From Gloeobacter kilaueensis JS1 (GTDB lineage Bacteria; Cyanobacteriota; Cyanobacteriia; Gloeobacterales; Gloeobacteraceae), in NCBI RefSeq assembly GCF_000484535.1, contig NC_022600.1, forward strand, positions 1 through 64,000: 64,000 nucleotides of DNA, written 5' to 3'. The translations under genes and the position numbers were made by a program. Below, piece by piece: positions 43,178-52,802 of this stretch (within the stretch, counting starts at the first letter, position 1; the number at the start of each line of letters is the position of its first letter). The notes below the pieces were generated by a model that worked only from the letters and a program-made list of their open reading frames with translations, was not told where the DNA came from and ran no database searches.

Positions 43178-44212
43178 TCAGTCGCCGGGCAGGATCGCCA
43201 CTTTGACAGCGGTGCGGTCGCGCATCCGCTCCAGAGCCGTGTTTAATTTTGCCAGCGGCAGCCGGTCGCTGATGAGCAGCTCGAAGGGCAACTGCCGCGA
43301 AGCAAGCAATGCCAGCGCCTCGCGCAGGTGGCGCGGTGTGTTGTGAAAGACGCCCTTGAGCGTCAGCTCGTTGTAGTGCAGGTTCTCGGTGTCCACCGCG
43401 ATCGAGGTACCGCGTGGACAACCGCCAAAAAGTAAGACCGTCGCCCCAGGGCGGGCGGCGGCGATCGCCATCTGCCAGGCAGCAGGCGAGCCGGTTGCCT
43501 CGATGACCACGTCCGCTCCCCGACCATCGTTGGCCAGTTTGCGTAAAGAGACAACCGGATCGGGGCTTTCGCGATAATTGAGAACCGCGCCTGCCCCCAA
43601 CTGCCTGCCCAGAGCCAGACGGCTCGTCTGGCCCCCCGAGAGGATGACCGTTGCCCCGCGCAGGGCACAGACGGCCACCAGCATCAGACCGATCGCCCCG
43701 TCGCCCATCACGACCACCTGATCGCCAGGGACCACCCCGGCCTCCTCGACGCCGTGCAGCACGCAGGCGAGCGGCTCGCTCATCGCCGCCAGCTCCAGCG
43801 GCAATCCATCGGGCACAGCGAGTAGATTGTGGCGGACGATCGCTGCCGGCAAACAGACGATCTCAGCGAAGGTGCCGTTGTGAAAGAGCAGATTTTCACA
43901 CAGGCTGTAGCGCTCGCGCCGACAATAAAAGCACTCGAAGCAGGGGGCAGAGTTGTTGGCTACCACCCGCTCGCCTGGCTGCCAGCTGCTCACCCCTTCG
44001 CCCACCGCCAGGATCGTCCCAGCAAATTCGTGGCCAAAAGGGGTGGGCGGCGTCAGCATCCGGGCATGGCCGCCCCGCAACCAGACTTTGAGATCGGTGC
44101 CGCAGGTTGGGGCGACCGCCACCTGCACCAGTACCTCCCCCGCCGCCGCTATCGGCGTCGATACTTCCTCCAGACGCACGTCCTGTTGACCGTAGAGCAG
44201 CGCTGCTCGCAT
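43178..44212 (-). CDS. Zinc-dependent alcohol/sorbitol-type dehydrogenase (MDR)
   Basis: A 344-residue medium-chain dehydrogenase. Catalytic zinc ligands are the cysteine of TCGTD and the histidine of FGHEFAG; the structural zinc site is C-x2-C-x2-C-x7-C in CFECFYCRRERYSLC. The cofactor motif is VVMGDGAIGLMLVAVC. It resembles threonine/sorbitol-type dehydrogenases and oxidises an unknown alcohol. ATG at 44212 is chosen, with an adjacent GTG possible and a poor ribosome-binding site. It is the gene before leader cassette 2. Confidence 0.87.
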   Translation of the reverse strand: MRAALLYGQQDVRLEEVSTPIAAAGEVLVQVAVAPTCGTDLKVWLRGGHARMLTPPTPFGHEFAGTILAVGEGVSSWQPGERVVANNSAPCFECFYCRRERYSLCENLLFHNGTFAEIVCLPAAIVRHNLLAVPDGLPLELAAMSEPLACVLHGVEEAGVVPGDQVVVMGDGAIGLMLVAVCALRGATVILSGGQTSRLALGRQLGAGAVLNYRESPDPVVSLRKLANDGRGADVVIEATGSPAAWQMAIAAARPGATVLLFGGCPRGTSIAVDTENLHYNELTLKGVFHNTPRHLREALALLASRQLPFELLISDRLPLAKLNTALERMRDRTAVKVAILPGD

Positions 44213-44618
44213 CACCAAAGAACCCTTTTTGTGAACTGGACTACGCAAGTTGACTATATGTCAAATTTGGCCGTTATTAGATTTAAGTGCGTTATCTTGC
44301 ACGAATTTTTGCTTTCTGACAGCTCAATTCCATCGTCAACCTTTCGTGATTATTCTAACGGAATCGTTCTATACTCAGGGAAAGCTACGCCTGCCTAGCT
44401 ATCTTGAAGCATTCTCGTATCTAACGCTGCATTTTTAATCAAATATTCGGGCTATTCAATCAGCAGATCACAGATATGATGTAGGGCATGTCAGTTTCTA
44501 AGCGGTGCTGATGGCGCGCTGGATCTGATTATGCCTGCTCTTTTGCATCCACCGAGAGTTTAAGTAGGGTCTGTAGGGCTGAATACATCCACTCTCCCCC
44601 CGTATATAGGAGTTAGAT
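44213..44618. other. Gap between the dehydrogenase and cysA; candidate cysA promoter
   Basis: About 400 AT-rich bases without a convincing gene. TTGACT at 44250-44255 with GTTATT 17 bases on could be a promoter; it lies within the inverted repeat TTGAC-TATAT-GTCAA (44250-44264), suitable for a repressor or activator. A good GGAG precedes the cysA ATG. Short frames of 46-62 codons here lack ribosome-binding sites. Confidence 0.35.
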
Positions 44619-45653
44619 ATGGGAATCAGTGTTCGTGGGGTCACCAAGCAGTTTGGTTCGTTCGTTGCGCTCGACAATGTTTCGCTCGATGTAAATTCCG
44701 GCTCCCTCGTCGCTCTGCTCGGTCCTTCCGGCTCGGGCAAGACCACTCTGCTCAGGGTGATCGCCGGACTCGAAGAGCCCGACACCGGCACAGTCTACTT
44801 CGATGAGACCGACACGACGCGCGTGCCGATCCGTCAGCGCAACGTAGGCTTTGTCTTCCAGCACTACGCGCTTTTTAAGCACATGACGATCCGCGAAAAT
44901 ATCGGCTTTGGTCTTTCGATCCGCAAGCGGCCCAAAGCTGAGATAAACGAGCGCGTCAACGAACTGCTCAAGCTCATCCAGCTTGAAGGATTGGCTGGCC
45001 GCTATCCGGCGCAACTGTCGGGCGGTCAACGCCAGCGCGTAGCCCTCGCCCGTGCTCTGGCAGCCGAGCCACAGGTGCTGTTGCTGGACGAGCCCTTTGG
45101 AGCCCTCGACGCCAAAGTCCGCAAGGAACTGCGCGACTGGCTGCGGCGGTTGCACGACCAGATGCATGTCACCTCGATCTTCGTCACCCACGACCAGGAG
45201 GAGGCGATGGAGGTGGCCGATCAGATCGTCGTCGTCAACAAGGGCCGCATCGAGCAAGTGGGTTCTGCCCAGGAGATCTACAACACCCCGGCCACCCCTT
45301 TTGTGATGAGCTTCGTCGGTCCGGTCAACGTCCTCAAGCCCAACAACCCGCTGGTCAAACACCTGCCGCCTCAGCACACCAGCGAAAAGGGCGAAGTTTT
45401 CATTCGCCCCCACGACGTGGTTATCTTGCCGCACCAGGAGTCAGACTCGCTGCCTGCCGAAGTCAACCGGATCACCCATCTGGGATGGGATATCGTAATC
45501 GACCTCAGCCTCGATTCTGAGAATGCTGTGGCCGTGCATCTGACGCGCGAGGACTTCCGGCAACTCGAAGGCCAGCTCGGTGAACTGGAAGTGGGCCAGC
45601 AGGTCAACATCCGCCCCCGCGAGGCGCGCGCCTTTGCCCAGAGCGTAATCTAG
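44619..45653 (+). CDS. cysA: Sulfate/thiosulfate ABC transporter ATPase
   Basis: CysA hydrolyses ATP to drive sulfate or thiosulfate import with CysT/CysW and a binding protein. The 344-residue protein has Walker [10 protein letters not shown] at 35-43, the signature [15 protein letters not shown], Walker [13 protein letters not shown] and the H-loop FVTHDQEEA; after residue 240 is the TOBE-like regulatory domain. The [17 protein letters not shown] opening is typical for CysA. ATG at 44619 follows TAGGAGTTAGAT. No CysT/CysW gene flanks it, so the rest of the transporter is elsewhere. Confidence 0.92.
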   Translation: MGISVRGVTKQFGSFVALDNVSLDVNSGSLVALLGPSGSGKTTLLRVIAGLEEPDTGTVYFDETDTTRVPIRQRNVGFVFQHYALFKHMTIRENIGFGLSIRKRPKAEINERVNELLKLIQLEGLAGRYPAQLSGGQRQRVALARALAAEPQVLLLDEPFGALDAKVRKELRDWLRRLHDQMHVTSIFVTHDQEEAMEVADQIVVVNKGRIEQVGSAQEIYNTPATPFVMSFVGPVNVLKPNNPLVKHLPPQHTSEKGEVFIRPHDVVILPHQESDSLPAEVNRITHLGWDIVIDLSLDSENAVAVHLTREDFRQLEGQLGELEVGQQVNIRPREARAFAQSVI

Positions 45654-45663
45654 GCCACGGGTA

Positions 45664-46245
45664 TCAGAGGTTCTGCACCTCGTCCGGATTCAGTCCTACC
45701 GGCCCCCGCGAAGGCGGCGTCGAACCGGAAGTTGAGACGGTGGTATCGCGGTCGCGAACGACGGTGTTCGTCGAGGTAAGTGGACCCAGGTCAGCGCCGT
45801 TGCGCTGCAGGATTTCGCCGGCGCGATCGGCGTTCAAGGCCGCATCGACGACCAGCAGGATCCGGTTTGCCTCGTAGCCCTGCTCGTAGTAGCGGGCCTG
45901 TTCTTCTGTAAAGCCCAACCGCACCAGCGTCGAGTAGACGATGTTGGCGACTCCCCGACCGCGCGGCAGCAGCCGGGCCACCCCCTCGACGAAACTGCCC
46001 TCGAACTTGCCCATTGCGGTCTGCTTGTTGAGCGGTTCTGCTTCTGTCTCTTTGACCAGGTCGTCCTGCTCGTGGCGATCGAGCACCGCCACCATGATCT
46101 GCTCGTCGCTGAAACCTGCTCTTGTGAGTTCTTCGATCGCCCGGCGGGTCGAATCTTCGTCGGCAAAAAGCCCGGCGATCGTGCTGCCCACCGCGAGGCC
46201 CTGGTTATCCGAAATCGGGTAAGGACCATTACCAGTCACGTTCAT
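45664..46245 (-). CDS. General stress protein (YflT/GSP17M-like)
   Basis: A 193-residue protein. Its first half carries the general-stress-protein domain (GLFADEDSTRRAIEELTRAGF) that also occurs in YflT/GSP17M-like proteins, with a glycine-rich amphipathic part (EGVARLLPRGRGVAN) and ARYYEQGYEANRILLVVD. The tail is threonine/proline rich and disordered. Such proteins accumulate under stress; the mechanism is unknown. ATG at 46245 follows GAGAGG by six bases. It converges on cysA, ten bases apart. Confidence 0.75.
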   Translation of the reverse strand: MNVTGNGPYPISDNQGLAVGSTIAGLFADEDSTRRAIEELTRAGFSDEQIMVAVLDRHEQDDLVKETEAEPLNKQTAMGKFEGSFVEGVARLLPRGRGVANIVYSTLVRLGFTEEQARYYEQGYEANRILLVVDAALNADRAGEILQRNGADLGPLTSTNTVVRDRDTTVSTSGSTPPSRGPVGLNPDEVQNL

Positions 46246-46510
46246 AAGCATCCTCTCAAATGATCTCGCCCCGCCAGATCGTTCCACTCGCCGGTCAGGG
46301 CTACAGTGCCAGTCTCGCAACCTCGAGCGCTCCAGTCACCATTCGCAGGTAGAACTGTCTTCTCTCTCTGCGGTCGGATTTGTAGACGACAGTTCCTGCT
46401 AAGTAGGGTCCGGGGGAGCGTCTACCGGCTACAGGGCAAATGCGGTTAAGCTTGAAGGATGACCGATAGGGCTGTCACCGCCTGCAGCCTTCGTTTAGCG
46501 AGTGCCTTCT

Positions 46511-49477
46511 ATGCCAGAACCTACCATCGACCGTGAGTTGGACCTGCTGACCGCCTGGAACAGTGCTACCGACTCACCGGTCGCCGCACGCGCCGATAGT
46601 AAAAGTATCTTTGATTATACAGACAGCTTTGCAGCTCGCCACATCGGACCGGACCAGGGGGACGTGGAGGCCATGCTGGCTGCGCTGGGTTGCCGGTCGC
46701 TCGATGAACTGATCGACCGGGCGGTGCCCGCCGACATTCGCCTCTCATCGCCGTTGCGGCTACCGGCGGGCAAAAGCGAGTACGAGGTGTTGGAGTGGTT
46801 GCGGGCGATTGCCGCTCAAAATCAGATCTATCGCTCGTTCATCGGCATGGGCTACGCCGATTGCATCACCCCGGCGGTGATCCAGCGCAACGTCCTCGAA
46901 AATCCCGGCTGGTACACCCAGTACACGCCCTACCAGGCGGAGATCGCCCAGGGGCGGCTTGAGGCGCTGCTCAATTTTCAGACGATGGTGATCGATCTCA
47001 CCGCTCTTGAGATTGCCAACGCCTCGCTGCTCGATGAGGCCACCGCCGCCGCCGAGGCGATGACGATGAGTTTTGGCCTCAAGGCAAAGGGCGGCAGCAG
47101 GTGCTTTTTTGTCTCCCGCGAGTGCCATCCCCAGACGATCGCCGTCGTCCGCACCCGCGCCCTGCCGCTGGAGATCGAGGTCGTCGTGGGCGATCATCGC
47201 GAGTTTGACTTTGCAGCCCAGCCCTGCTTCGGAGCCCTGTTGCAGTACCCGGCAAGCGACGGAGCGCTCTACGACTACCGCCCCTTCGTCGAGGCGGCCC
47301 ACCGGGCGGGAGCCCTGGTCACTGTCGCCGCCGACCTGCTCAGCCTCACCCTGCTCACCCCGCCCGGCGAGTGGGGAGCCGACATCGCCGTGGGCAATAC
47401 CCAGCGCTTTGGGGTGCCCTTAGGCTACGGCGGTCCCCACGCCGCTTACTTTGCCACCCGCGACCGCTTCAAGCGCCAGCTCCCAGGCCGGATTGTCGGG
47501 GTCTCGACAGATAGCCACGGCCAGCCCGCCCTGCGCCTGGCCCTTCAGACCCGCGAGCAGCACATCCGCCGCGACAAGGCGACCAGCAACATCTGCACCG
47601 CCCAGGTACTGCTGGCGGTGATCGCCGGTTTCTACGCCGTCTACCACGGTCCGGAGGGCTTGCGCCGGATCGCAGGCCGCATTCATCGCCTGACGGGCAT
47701 TCTGGCCCGTGGCCTGGAGCGCCTGGGCTACCGGCTGGGTTCGCAGGCGTACTTCGACACCCTGCGCGTCGAACTCGACGATGCAGCGAGCCTGCGGCAG
47801 CTCATCGAGCGGGCGGAGGCGCGCAAAATTAACCTGCGCCCGATTGAATCTACGGCTCTGGGCATCTCCCTCGATGAAACCACGGCTCTTGCCGATCTCG
47901 AAGCGCTCTTCGAGATCTTTGCCCTCGACCGGCCACTGCCTTTTGGACTCGAAGATCTAAGTGCCCACCAGGCCATCCTGCCCGCCGCATTCGTGCGCCA
48001 GAGTGACTTTCTTACGCACCCGGTCTTCCAGCGCTACCACTCCGAGACCGAGCTGTTGCGCTACATGCACCGGCTGGAGAGCCGGGATCTCGCCCTCAAC
48101 ACGTCGATGATCCCCCTCGGCTCCTGCACGATGAAGCTCAACGCCACCGCCGAGATGCTACCTGTGACCTGGCCGGAATTTGGCAAACTCCATCCCTTTG
48201 CGCCCCTCTCCCAGGCGCGGGGCTACCAGATTCTCTTCGAGCAACTGGAGGCTGCTCTGGCTGAAATCACCGGTTTTGCTGCAATCTCGCTGCAGCCCAA
48301 CGCCGGTTCCCAGGGCGAATACACCGGCTTGCTCGTCATTTGCGCCTATCACCGGAGCCGGGGAGAAGCCCACCGCGACATCTGTCTGATTCCTCAGTCG
48401 GCCCACGGCACCAATCCCGCCTCGGCGGTGATGGCGGGCCTCAAGGTGGTGCCGGTTGCCTGCGACGAAGAAGGCAACATCGATCTAGCCGACCTGCGCG
48501 CCAAAGTCCAGGCCCACGGCGAGCGGCTGGCGGCGTTGATGGTCACCTATCCTTCGACCCACGGTGTCTTCGAGTCGTCCATCGTCTCGATCTGTGAGAT
48601 CGTCCACGGGAGCGGCGGCCAAGTCTACATGGACGGTGCCAACCTCAACGCTCAGGTGGGCCTGTGCCGTCCCGGCGACTACGGCGCGGATGTCTGTCAC
48701 CTCAACTTGCACAAGACCTTCTGCATTCCCCACGGCGGCGGCGGCCCCGGCATGGGACCGATCGGCGTCGCCTCTCACCTGGTGCCGTTCTTGCCTGGCC
48801 ATCCGGTGATCGAGCAGGTGGGTGGTCCCTCCGGCATCGGTGCTGTCGCCGCTGCGCCCTGGGGCAGCGCCAGCATTCTTACGATTTCCTGGGTCTACAT
48901 CGCCCTGATGGGGGGCAGCGGACTTACCGAAGCGACGCGAGTCGCGATCCTCAACGCCAACTACATCGCCCACCGCCTCGCTCCCTACTACCCGGTGCTC
49001 TACCGGGGCGAAAGCGGTCTGGTGGCCCACGAGTGCATCCTCGATCTGCGCAAGCTCAAGACGAGCGCCACCATCGAAGTCGAAGATGTTGCCAAGCGCC
49101 TCATGGACTATGGCTTCCACGCACCGACCGTCTCCTGGCCGGTGGCAGGCACGATCATGATCGAGCCTACCGAGAGCGAATCGAAAGCCGAACTCGACCG
49201 CTTCTGCGACGCTCTGATTGCGATCCGCCACGAGATCGCTGCCATCGAAGACCGTCAAGCCGATCGAGCCGACAACCTGCTCAAGAACGCTCCCCACACT
49301 GCCCTCTGCCTGCTCGCCGCCGAATGGCCCCACAGCTACAGCCGCATCGAGGCCGCCTATCCTGCTCCCTGGACCCGCGAGCACAAGTTCTGGCCAGTGG
49401 TGGGCCGCATCGACAACGCCGCCGGGGACCGCAACCTGGTCTGCTCCTGCCTGCCGATGGATGCCTACGGCGAGTGA
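46511..49477 (+). CDS. gcvP: Glycine dehydrogenase (decarboxylating), P protein
   Basis: GcvP is the PLP-dependent enzyme that decarboxylates glycine and loads the aminomethyl group on the H protein in the glycine cleavage system, needed for photorespiratory glycine. The 988-residue protein is the fused form with both halves; the PLP lysine is K735 in [14 protein letters not shown]. Other hallmarks are [13 protein letters not shown] and [20 protein letters not shown] at 46511 is chosen over the GTG at 46502. No gcvT or gcvH is adjacent, and no glycine riboswitch was recognised in the 265 bases before it. Confidence 0.96.
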   Translation: MPEPTIDRELDLLTAWNSATDSPVAARADSKSIFDYTDSFAARHIGPDQGDVEAMLAALGCRSLDELIDRAVPADIRLSSPLRLPAGKSEYEVLEWLRAIAAQNQIYRSFIGMGYADCITPAVIQRNVLENPGWYTQYTPYQAEIAQGRLEALLNFQTMVIDLTALEIANASLLDEATAAAEAMTMSFGLKAKGGSRCFFVSRECHPQTIAVVRTRALPLEIEVVVGDHREFDFAAQPCFGALLQYPASDGALYDYRPFVEAAHRAGALVTVAADLLSLTLLTPPGEWGADIAVGNTQRFGVPLGYGGPHAAYFATRDRFKRQLPGRIVGVSTDSHGQPALRLALQTREQHIRRDKATSNICTAQVLLAVIAGFYAVYHGPEGLRRIAGRIHRLTGILARGLERLGYRLGSQAYFDTLRVELDDAASLRQLIERAEARKINLRPIESTALGISLDETTALADLEALFEIFALDRPLPFGLEDLSAHQAILPAAFVRQSDFLTHPVFQRYHSETELLRYMHRLESRDLALNTSMIPLGSCTMKLNATAEMLPVTWPEFGKLHPFAPLSQARGYQILFEQLEAALAEITGFAAISLQPNAGSQGEYTGLLVICAYHRSRGEAHRDICLIPQSAHGTNPASAVMAGLKVVPVACDEEGNIDLADLRAKVQAHGERLAALMVTYPSTHGVFESSIVSICEIVHGSGGQVYMDGANLNAQVGLCRPGDYGADVCHLNLHKTFCIPHGGGGPGMGPIGVASHLVPFLPGHPVIEQVGGPSGIGAVAAAPWGSASILTISWVYIALMGGSGLTEATRVAILNANYIAHRLAPYYPVLYRGESGLVAHECILDLRKLKTSATIEVEDVAKRLMDYGFHAPTVSWPVAGTIMIEPTESESKAELDRFCDALIAIRHEIAAIEDRQADRADNLLKNAPHTALCLLAAEWPHSYSRIEAAYPAPWTREHKFWPVVGRIDNAAGDRNLVCSCLPMDAYGE

Positions 49478-49569
49478 GTCACTGTCTAAACAACAAACTG
49501 AGTAGACAAAGCTCAGCAAGCATGAGGTTTTGGGCTGGTTGTTCTTTTGCTTTTTTGAGTACTTCTAAA

Positions 49570-49636
49570 ACGGTCCCCACCCCTCCACACCCCCCCTGCC
49601 CCCCCCTCTCCTCCCCTGCCCCGCCGGGCAGAGGAG
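49570..49636. repeat. C-rich tract with hairpin, G-quadruplex-capable on the minus strand
   Basis: Cytosine runs at 49575-49578, 49580-49583, 49590-49596 and 49599-49606 are separated by 1-6 bases, so the minus strand fits four G-runs of a quadruplex. It is followed by the hairpin CTGCCC-CGCC-GGGCAG (49616-49631), extendable by CTCCT/AGGAG. Confidence 0.7.
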
Positions 49637-49640
49637 AAGA

Positions 49641-50817
49641 GATACGGTATTGAGAGTCAAGCAGCCTCCTCCTTTCTTCTCTTCCTCCGCCCTACTGCAA
49701 GCAAACCAACCTGCCGTGCTCTGCATCGAAAGGCGTGTCTGTTTTCACAACCGCCCAGGCAATGTGTAAGAGTTTGCGAGCCGCAGCGCAAAGCGCTACC
49801 TTTGCCGGTTTACCGGCTGCTCGTAGCCGCTGGTAAAAGCTTTTAATCTGCTGATTGCAGCGGATCGCACTCAAGCTCGCCATATACAGCGCCGTGCGTA
49901 AGCGGGCATTGCCTGCATGGCCGATGCGCTCTGGTCTATGAAGGCTGGTGCCGCTACGGTGGGAGCGGGGAGCGAGACCCGCGTAGGCCACCGCCGCTTC
50001 CACCGTTGCACAGCAGCCGAAGTTGAGGGTACTCACCAACACCCACCCAGCGGTGACAGACCCAATGCCTTTGATAGTGCGCAGCTTGGTTGCAGCTTGA
50101 TGCCAAAGCGAGTCTTGGGCGAGCAGCGCTTCTAGCTGAGCTTCCATCTGCGCAATCTGCTCATCGAAGGTGTGGCTCAACTGCTCCAGACTCGCTTGTA
50201 CCGCCGCCACCACCAACGGAAATTGCCGCAGAGCGTGCAACTGGTTGTGCAGTTGTTGGCGTTGCTGCAGCAAGGCATCGCGATGCTGCAGGCGCTGTTG
50301 GAGTTGGTAATAAATCTCAGGCGGCGGCTGCCAAAGACCAGGTTGCAGGGCGGCAGCGAGTTGGGCAAGCGTCTGGGCATCAAGCGCATCGCTTTTGGAA
50401 CGCTTGAGCAGTGCCCTGGCAAAGTAATGAGACTGAGCGGGGTTGACCACACTGACGGCAAAACCTTTGAGCGCCAGAAATGTGGCCAGTCGCATCCAGT
50501 AGGAGCCTGTGGCTTCGATGACCACTAACACCTCAGCGGCGGTGGGACAGACGGCGAGTAAGCGTTCGGCCAATTGGCAGTGTCCTTCGGGGGTTTGGGG
50601 CAGTGTGATGGCAGCGGTAGGCTTTGCGTGGGTGAGCAGCCAGGCGGCAGTGACAGTGAGTGCCGCCACATCAATACCGACAAATAGCTGATAGTCGTTT
50701 TGTGAACCGTCTCGCTGCATGAGTGTCTCCAGTTGAAGCTTCAGAGGAGGTAGGCAAGTTCCGCAGGACGGCAAAAGTCTAGCCTCGTGATACGTGGTCA
50801 GTGCCACTCGATACGGT
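49641..50817. mobile_element. IS110-type insertion sequence (boundaries tentative)
   Basis: The direct repeat GATACGGT occurs at 49641-49648 and 50810-50817, on either side of the transposase gene and 1.17 kb apart, which fits IS110 size. IS110 elements often leave a short shared core at their ends. An 8-base match by chance here is not improbable, so these ends are provisional. No copy elsewhere in the window was noticed. Confidence 0.45.
49692..50720 (-). CDS. IS110-family transposase
   Basis: A 342-residue DEDD-type recombinase. The N-terminal RuvC-like domain has D17 (FVGIDVA), E69 (VVIEATGSYW), D111 and D114 (KSDALDAQTLAQ). The central coiled region is followed by the Tnp20 domain with IKGIGSVTAGW and AYAGLAPRSHRSGTS, the serine region, and RIGHAGNARLR. 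ATG at 50720 starts the conserved domain. IS110 elements lack terminal inverted repeats and encode a bridge RNA in the non-coding end beside the gene; here the 5' side is 50721-50810. The frame is intact, so the element may be active. Confidence 0.93.
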   Translation of the reverse strand: MQRDGSQNDYQLFVGIDVAALTVTAAWLLTHAKPTAAITLPQTPEGHCQLAERLLAVCPTAAEVLVVIEATGSYWMRLATFLALKGFAVSVVNPAQSHYFARALLKRSKSDALDAQTLAQLAAALQPGLWQPPPEIYYQLQQRLQHRDALLQQRQQLHNQLHALRQFPLVVAAVQASLEQLSHTFDEQIAQMEAQLEALLAQDSLWHQAATKLRTIKGIGSVTAGWVLVSTLNFGCCATVEAAVAYAGLAPRSHRSGTSLHRPERIGHAGNARLRTALYMASLSAIRCNQQIKSFYQRLRAAGKPAKVALCAAARKLLHIAWAVVKTDTPFDAEHGRLVCLQ

Positions 50818-51260
50818 TCAGCTTTGCCGGTCCTTGATAGCGGGGGACAATCTCTTCCACGCGGTCAAAGCCGCAAGGGGGGGCACAGTCCTCACCGCTA
50901 CCTTGGAACCAATAGCAATATACGAGGGGGGGTTCACTGTAACTGGGCTGCAGGTGGGATGGGTGAGGTCCTACCAAATCGTGATAGTGATGCGCGGTTC
51001 GCACATTCGAGGGTGCAGGCGAGGCAGGAGTTTGGTCGAGAATCGAAACCGCGCAAGTATTGGCCAACTTGGTATGACTTCTCGTGCATAGCGAAGGCGT
51101 CAAAGTCGGGGGGGAGGGTGAGGGGGACACGGGTGCCCCCCTCACGCGGGGCGGGGGGTTTGGGGGGAGGGCGCGAAGGGCCCCTCCCCCCGATGGTTTT
51201 GTTTCCTCAAAGCAGCTCAACCCAGAGAACCCCTCCCCCGACGGCTTTTGTCTTTTATTT
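50721..51260. other. 540-base gap: IS110 5' flank, degenerate frame and G-rich hairpins
   Basis: No convincing gene. The first 90 bases should hold the IS110 non-coding end with a bridge RNA. On the minus strand a frame from about 51012 ending at 50798 reads protein-like (CAPPCGFDRVEEIVPRYQGP) but has no ribosome-binding site and may be a gene remnant cut by the insertion. The right end is G-rich with hairpins, listed separately. Confidence 0.45.
51118..51191. repeat. G-rich double hairpin, G-quadruplex-capable on the plus strand
   Basis: Two perfect stems: GTGAGGGGG (51118-51126) with its complement 51137-51145, and GGGGGGAGGG (51162-51171) with 51182-51191. Guanine runs at 51148-51151, 51153-51158, 51162-51167 and 51169-51171 make a quadruplex motif with loops of 1-3 bases. 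Confidence 0.75.
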
Positions 51261-52802
51261 CTAAAAACCCAGAGAACTCCCCAACTGCCGACTGCGCCAG
51301 TAGCCCACCGCAATGACGAACCCGAGTCCAACCAGAGCAGCGAGGCTTTCGAGGCCAAAACCGAGGGCGGCTCGAAAACCAAGAAAGCCCCAGCCCAGCC
51401 AGCAGAACCCTTCCAGCAAACTCAAGACGATATCGCCGCGCCGCTGCCGCTGTTGAAAAAGCTCCGCCAGCGGAACGGGCCGCGAGTTCCAGAGTCTGAG
51501 GACAGCAGCACTCACGGTGGCCGCCCCAAAGATGGCGAGGGCAAAAAACCACGGCTCCCCCCGAACAACCAGCAGCAAAAAGAGCGGCAAAAAGAGCAGC
51601 CAGACGGGGATCAAGGCCGCCAGCAGTTTAAGGCGGCGCAGGGAAGCGGACGAATTGGGGGAGGATTTGAGCAAGTCAGGAGCCTGCTCGCCCGCCACAC
51701 AGATACTGGTGAGGGTGGCCGCCAGTGCGCCCCCTGCTACTGCGCCAATCGTCGCCACCAGGCCCGTGTAGCCAAAAAGCAACCGACGGTTGTCCTGCAA
51801 CAGCAGCACGACCGCCGGGATCACAAACAGCACCTGCAAAAAGGTGCGGGAGAGCAGATAGGGATTGCGCCGGATAATCCGCCATTCTTTGAGCAAAACC
51901 ACCCAGCTAAGGCCGGAGCGAAAGCGCAGCACCGAGGGCCGTTTGCGCGGCTTCTGGCTCACCAGGGCCGTCTGCTGGGTACCGCTTACGAAGGTGCGGT
52001 GCAGCGCCCCGACGGTGAACCAGGCCAGGCTCGCGCTCACTACCAGCGTCAACAGCACCGAGAGCGGATCGAAGAAGATCGCCCTGGCTGGAAACCACAG
52101 CCAGCTGTCACTGCCCAGGGGTGCCCCGCGCGCAAAAAGAAACTGAAAGCGAATCAGGACGGCAGCCAGACTGGCGTCGGTGCCCCTGAGCAAATTGGGC
52201 AACTGCGAGAGTAAAAAGAGTGTGCCCGAGAGAATGGCCGTCAACACCTGGACCAGGCTGCGGGCCCGCGCCGCTCCCAACAGGCGCACCAGCCAGAGGG
52301 TCAACAGCATCGCCAGACTCGCCGTCCCAAGCGACAGCCCGACTGCCGCCGGAAAAAGCCCCAGCAGGCGGGGAACGCCAATAATCACAGCGAGTCCACC
52401 GAGGGGCACGACCACCAGGCAGCAGCCCAAAAACCCCTCAAAAGCCACACTTAAAAGCCGGGAGGCAAAGATCACCTTGCTGTCGATGGGGGAGCTGATG
52501 AGCAGATCGAGATCGCCCCGGTCAAAAAGAGCGACGATGCTCTGCTCCACCGCCTGATAAAAGGTGTAAAAAAAACCGACAAACCAGATGGCGACGGCAA
52601 TCCAGATCGCTGCTTCAGGAAGGGTACTCGCTTCGAGGGTCTGGCGGATGCTTGCAAGAATATTCCACAAAAAAACCACCAGTGCCAGCGCTGCCACGAC
52701 CAGCACCACCAGCCAGATTCGGGTGGAGCGCTCAGCGCTCAGTTCGCGCCACCAGAGGCGCAGTTCATGGCGCAACAGCCAGGGCAGCGTGCCGACCTGC
52801 AT
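51261..52802 (-). CDS. ABC exporter membrane protein
   Basis: A 513-residue permease of the large ABC-2-like type, with about 12 hydrophobic segments and no Walker motifs. It starts at ATG 52802, overlapping the stop of the ATPase gene (TAATG); ATG 52814 is an alternative. The opening MQVGTLPWLLRHELRLWWREL is amphipathic and basic, as in Bacillus YthQ-like or putative ABC-2 exporters. Together with the ATPase it should export an unknown substrate. The frame ends beside the G-rich tract. Confidence 0.8.
   Translation of the reverse strand: MQVGTLPWLLRHELRLWWRELSAERSTRIWLVVLVVAALALVVFLWNILASIRQTLEASTLPEAAIWIAVAIWFVGFFYTFYQAVEQSIVALFDRGDLDLLISSPIDSKVIFASRLLSVAFEGFLGCCLVVVPLGGLAVIIGVPRLLGLFPAAVGLSLGTASLAMLLTLWLVRLLGAARARSLVQVLTAILSGTLFLLSQLPNLLRGTDASLAAVLIRFQFLFARGAPLGSDSWLWFPARAIFFDPLSVLLTLVVSASLAWFTVGALHRTFVSGTQQTALVSQKPRKRPSVLRFRSGLSWVVLLKEWRIIRRNPYLLSRTFLQVLFVIPAVVLLLQDNRRLLFGYTGLVATIGAVAGGALAATLTSICVAGEQAPDLLKSSPNSSASLRRLKLLAALIPVWLLFLPLFLLLVVRGEPWFFALAIFGAATVSAAVLRLWNSRPVPLAELFQQRQRRGDIVLSLLEGFCWLGWGFLGFRAALGFGLESLAALVGLGFVIAVGYWRSRQLGSSLGF

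Noticed and set aside
10970-43468. HIP1 octamers GCGATCGC (for example 10970, 15198, 15417, 26861, 42570, 43461)
   Set aside because: Slightly more than chance but far below the density of typical HIP1-rich cyanobacteria; no local function suggested.
46246-46510. Glycine riboswitch before gcvP
   Set aside because: No tandem glycine aptamer pattern or following expression platform recognised.
50801-51091. Plus-strand frame of 96 codons in the IS110 flank
   Set aside because: No ribosome-binding site, atypical composition, and it overlaps the putative IS end; no family recognised.
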